In this document: in pieces, positions 63,392 to 64,000 of the stretch
Layout: every line of letters begins with the position of its first letter
Position numbering within the stretch: position 1 is the stretch's first letter
From: a virus
Direction: 5' to 3' (one strand)
DNA length: 64,000 nt
IMG/VR virus record: IMGVR_UViG_3300025010_000053
Span: 1-64,000 of that record
Position numbers and translations under genes: made by a program
Notes under the pieces: generated by a model
The model's input: only the letters and a program-made list of their open reading frames with translations
Told to the model about the DNA's origin: nothing
Databases searched by the model: none

Positions 63392-63622
63392 ATGAGAAAA
63401 GCACACAGCCAACAGAAAGGCGTTAAACGTCTGGTCATCGGGAAGTGCATGGGTTTAATTTTTGGCTGGTCAACCAAAGAAAAAGACTACTGGTATGACA
63501 AAAAGCCAGGAGATAAACCGCGTGTATGGTATGAAATATACAATGTCGAGTGCGTAAAAGTAAGATGCGTGTATATGTTTCGTGCTTATGTAGCAATATT
63601 TTGGAAAAAGGAGTTGTTTTAA
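63392..63622 (+). CDS. Small basic hypothetical protein
   Basis: 76 residues from ATG 63392 (AAAGGGTGAG upstream); the frame is open to TTG 63323. 'GKCMGLIFGWSTKEKDYWYDKKPGDKPRVWYEIYN' (in part) and 'VRCVYMFRAYVAIFW'. No family. Confidence 0.5.
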   Translation: MRKAHSQQKGVKRLVIGKCMGLIFGWSTKEKDYWYDKKPGDKPRVWYEIYNVECVKVRCVYMFRAYVAIFWKKELF

Positions 63623-63676
63623 CAATGCAACTCTTGAAATTAAACAAAAATCCAATCTCTCGCATAACTCAGTTAT

Positions 63677-63778
63677 CCCGTTGATACGGGTTGTCGAAAT
63701 CGGGCATTGAGGTAATCACCAACAGGTAACTACCCGCTGTCGAGCGGATGCCCGTCGAAGTCCCGGAGTTACGCCGGG
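63677..63778 (+). ncRNA. Structured RNA candidate
   Basis: Five perfect short stems in ~100 nt: CCCGT/ACGGG (63677-63690), CGGGCAT/ATGCCCG (63701-63754) enclosing CCGCT/AGCGG (63734-63747), and CCCGG/CCGGG (63762-63778). It fills a 280-bp non-coding gap with no ORF. Compact nested pairing suggests a riboswitch-like leader or small RNA for the PP-loop gene downstream. Family not recognised. Confidence 0.55.
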
Positions 63779-63872
63779 CGCCATATGAAAAATAGACGTA
63801 AAACTGAGCATGGTTAGGGTTATCTATGGCGGTTAGTTGCCGTAGGATGTCAATACGGTACCAATCCCACTT

Positions 63873-63899
63873 AGCTGATTAATTCAGTTAAAGTGGTGC
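63873..63899 (+). promoter_or_regulatory. Hairpin before the PP-loop gene
   Basis: CCACTT..GCTGA and TTCAG..AAAGTGG pair around TTAA, ending at the ribosome binding region of the 63904 gene. Could modulate its translation. Confidence 0.45.
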
Positions 63900-63903
63900 G
63901 GGT

Positions 63904-64000
63904 GTGCGAGAGGTTGTTAGTCTTAGTCTAGGCAAGGATAGCAGCGCCTTAGCTATCTATCTTAAAAATAAATACCCAAACAGGAAATTTGAATTCGTTT
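63904..64000 (+). CDS. PAPS-reductase-family PP-loop protein, partial
   Basis: Starts at GTG 63904 (GTGCGGGTG upstream) and runs off the right edge; 32 residues visible. 'VVSLSLGKDSSALAIYLKNKYP' is a PP-loop variant (SLGKDSS for SGGKDSS) of the phosphoadenosine-phosphosulfate reductase-like family common in phages. The reaction cannot be told from this fragment. Confidence 0.75.
   Translation, partial: MREVVSLSLGKDSSALAIYLKNKYPNRKFEFV

Overview
The window is one continuous piece of a temperate myovirus genome (or a prophage read inside its borders) from a Bacillota host. No chromosomal gene is visible. The tail genes follow the order of PBSX-like contractile tails: tape measure, LysM protein, hub, spike, gp25, baseplate J, gpI, fibres. 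Strong AGGAGG ribosome binding sites, frequent TTG/GTG starts and sigma-A-like promoters fit a low-to-mid GC Gram-positive host. A Cse60-like protein hints at an endospore former. I cannot name the genus.

Layout. 1-12702: tape measure end, baseplate and tail fibre/adhesin genes. 12724-15066: lysis cassette with holin, C39-glucosaminidase endolysin and an LL-H-type holin, closed by a terminator. 15148-16181: a lone NUMOD protein on the minus strand, the first copy of a twin small RNA element and a 24-residue minus-strand ORF. 16423-25580: rightward early operon with small unknown genes, a Csx3-like ring nuclease, an Acb2/Tad1-like cyclic-nucleotide sponge, a SNF2 helicase, and an IbrA - GNAT - IbrB trio. 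25613-26660: tyrosine recombinase behind two hairpins. 26749-31630: small genes, RHH regulator, and the second small RNA copy inside a ~245-nt structured non-coding transcription unit. 31631-37432: XRE regulator, two membrane proteins and a VirB4/TraG-like ATPase, resembling a fragment of a conjugation system, with a pocket of minus-strand genes. 37500-37722: tRNA-like hairpin plus tRNA-Pro(CGG) and a bidirectional terminator. 37721-42314: lysogeny block with large serine recombinase, two lipoproteins (one a secreted nuclease), ImmA-like protease, CI-like repressor and divergent Cro-like protein. 42335-64000: dense rightward replication and metabolism block with SMC-like ATPase, UvrD helicase, radical SAM, metallopeptidase, ASCH, DUF5131, m6A and 5mC methyltransferases, replication initiator with internal 21-bp repeats, DnaC-like loader, many tiny zinc-ribbon proteins, a structured RNA candidate and a PP-loop enzyme cut by the right edge.

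How it works together. The repressor/Cro pair with ImmA decides lysis or lysogeny, and the lipoproteins are probably made by the prophage to protect the cell. The early operon looks like a host-takeover and counter-defence unit: Csx3 would degrade cyclic tetra-adenylate from type III CRISPR and the neighbouring sponge would bind other cyclic nucleotides. Methyltransferases would guard DNA against restriction. Initiator, loader, helicases and the SMC-like protein replicate and recombine the genome.

The most promising novelties are the Csx3 plus Acb2-like cassette, the twin promoter-driven structured RNAs at 15838 and 31203, the 49-nt tRNA-like hairpin at 37551, and the conjugation-like ATPase module. 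Family assignments come from reading motifs, not from searches.
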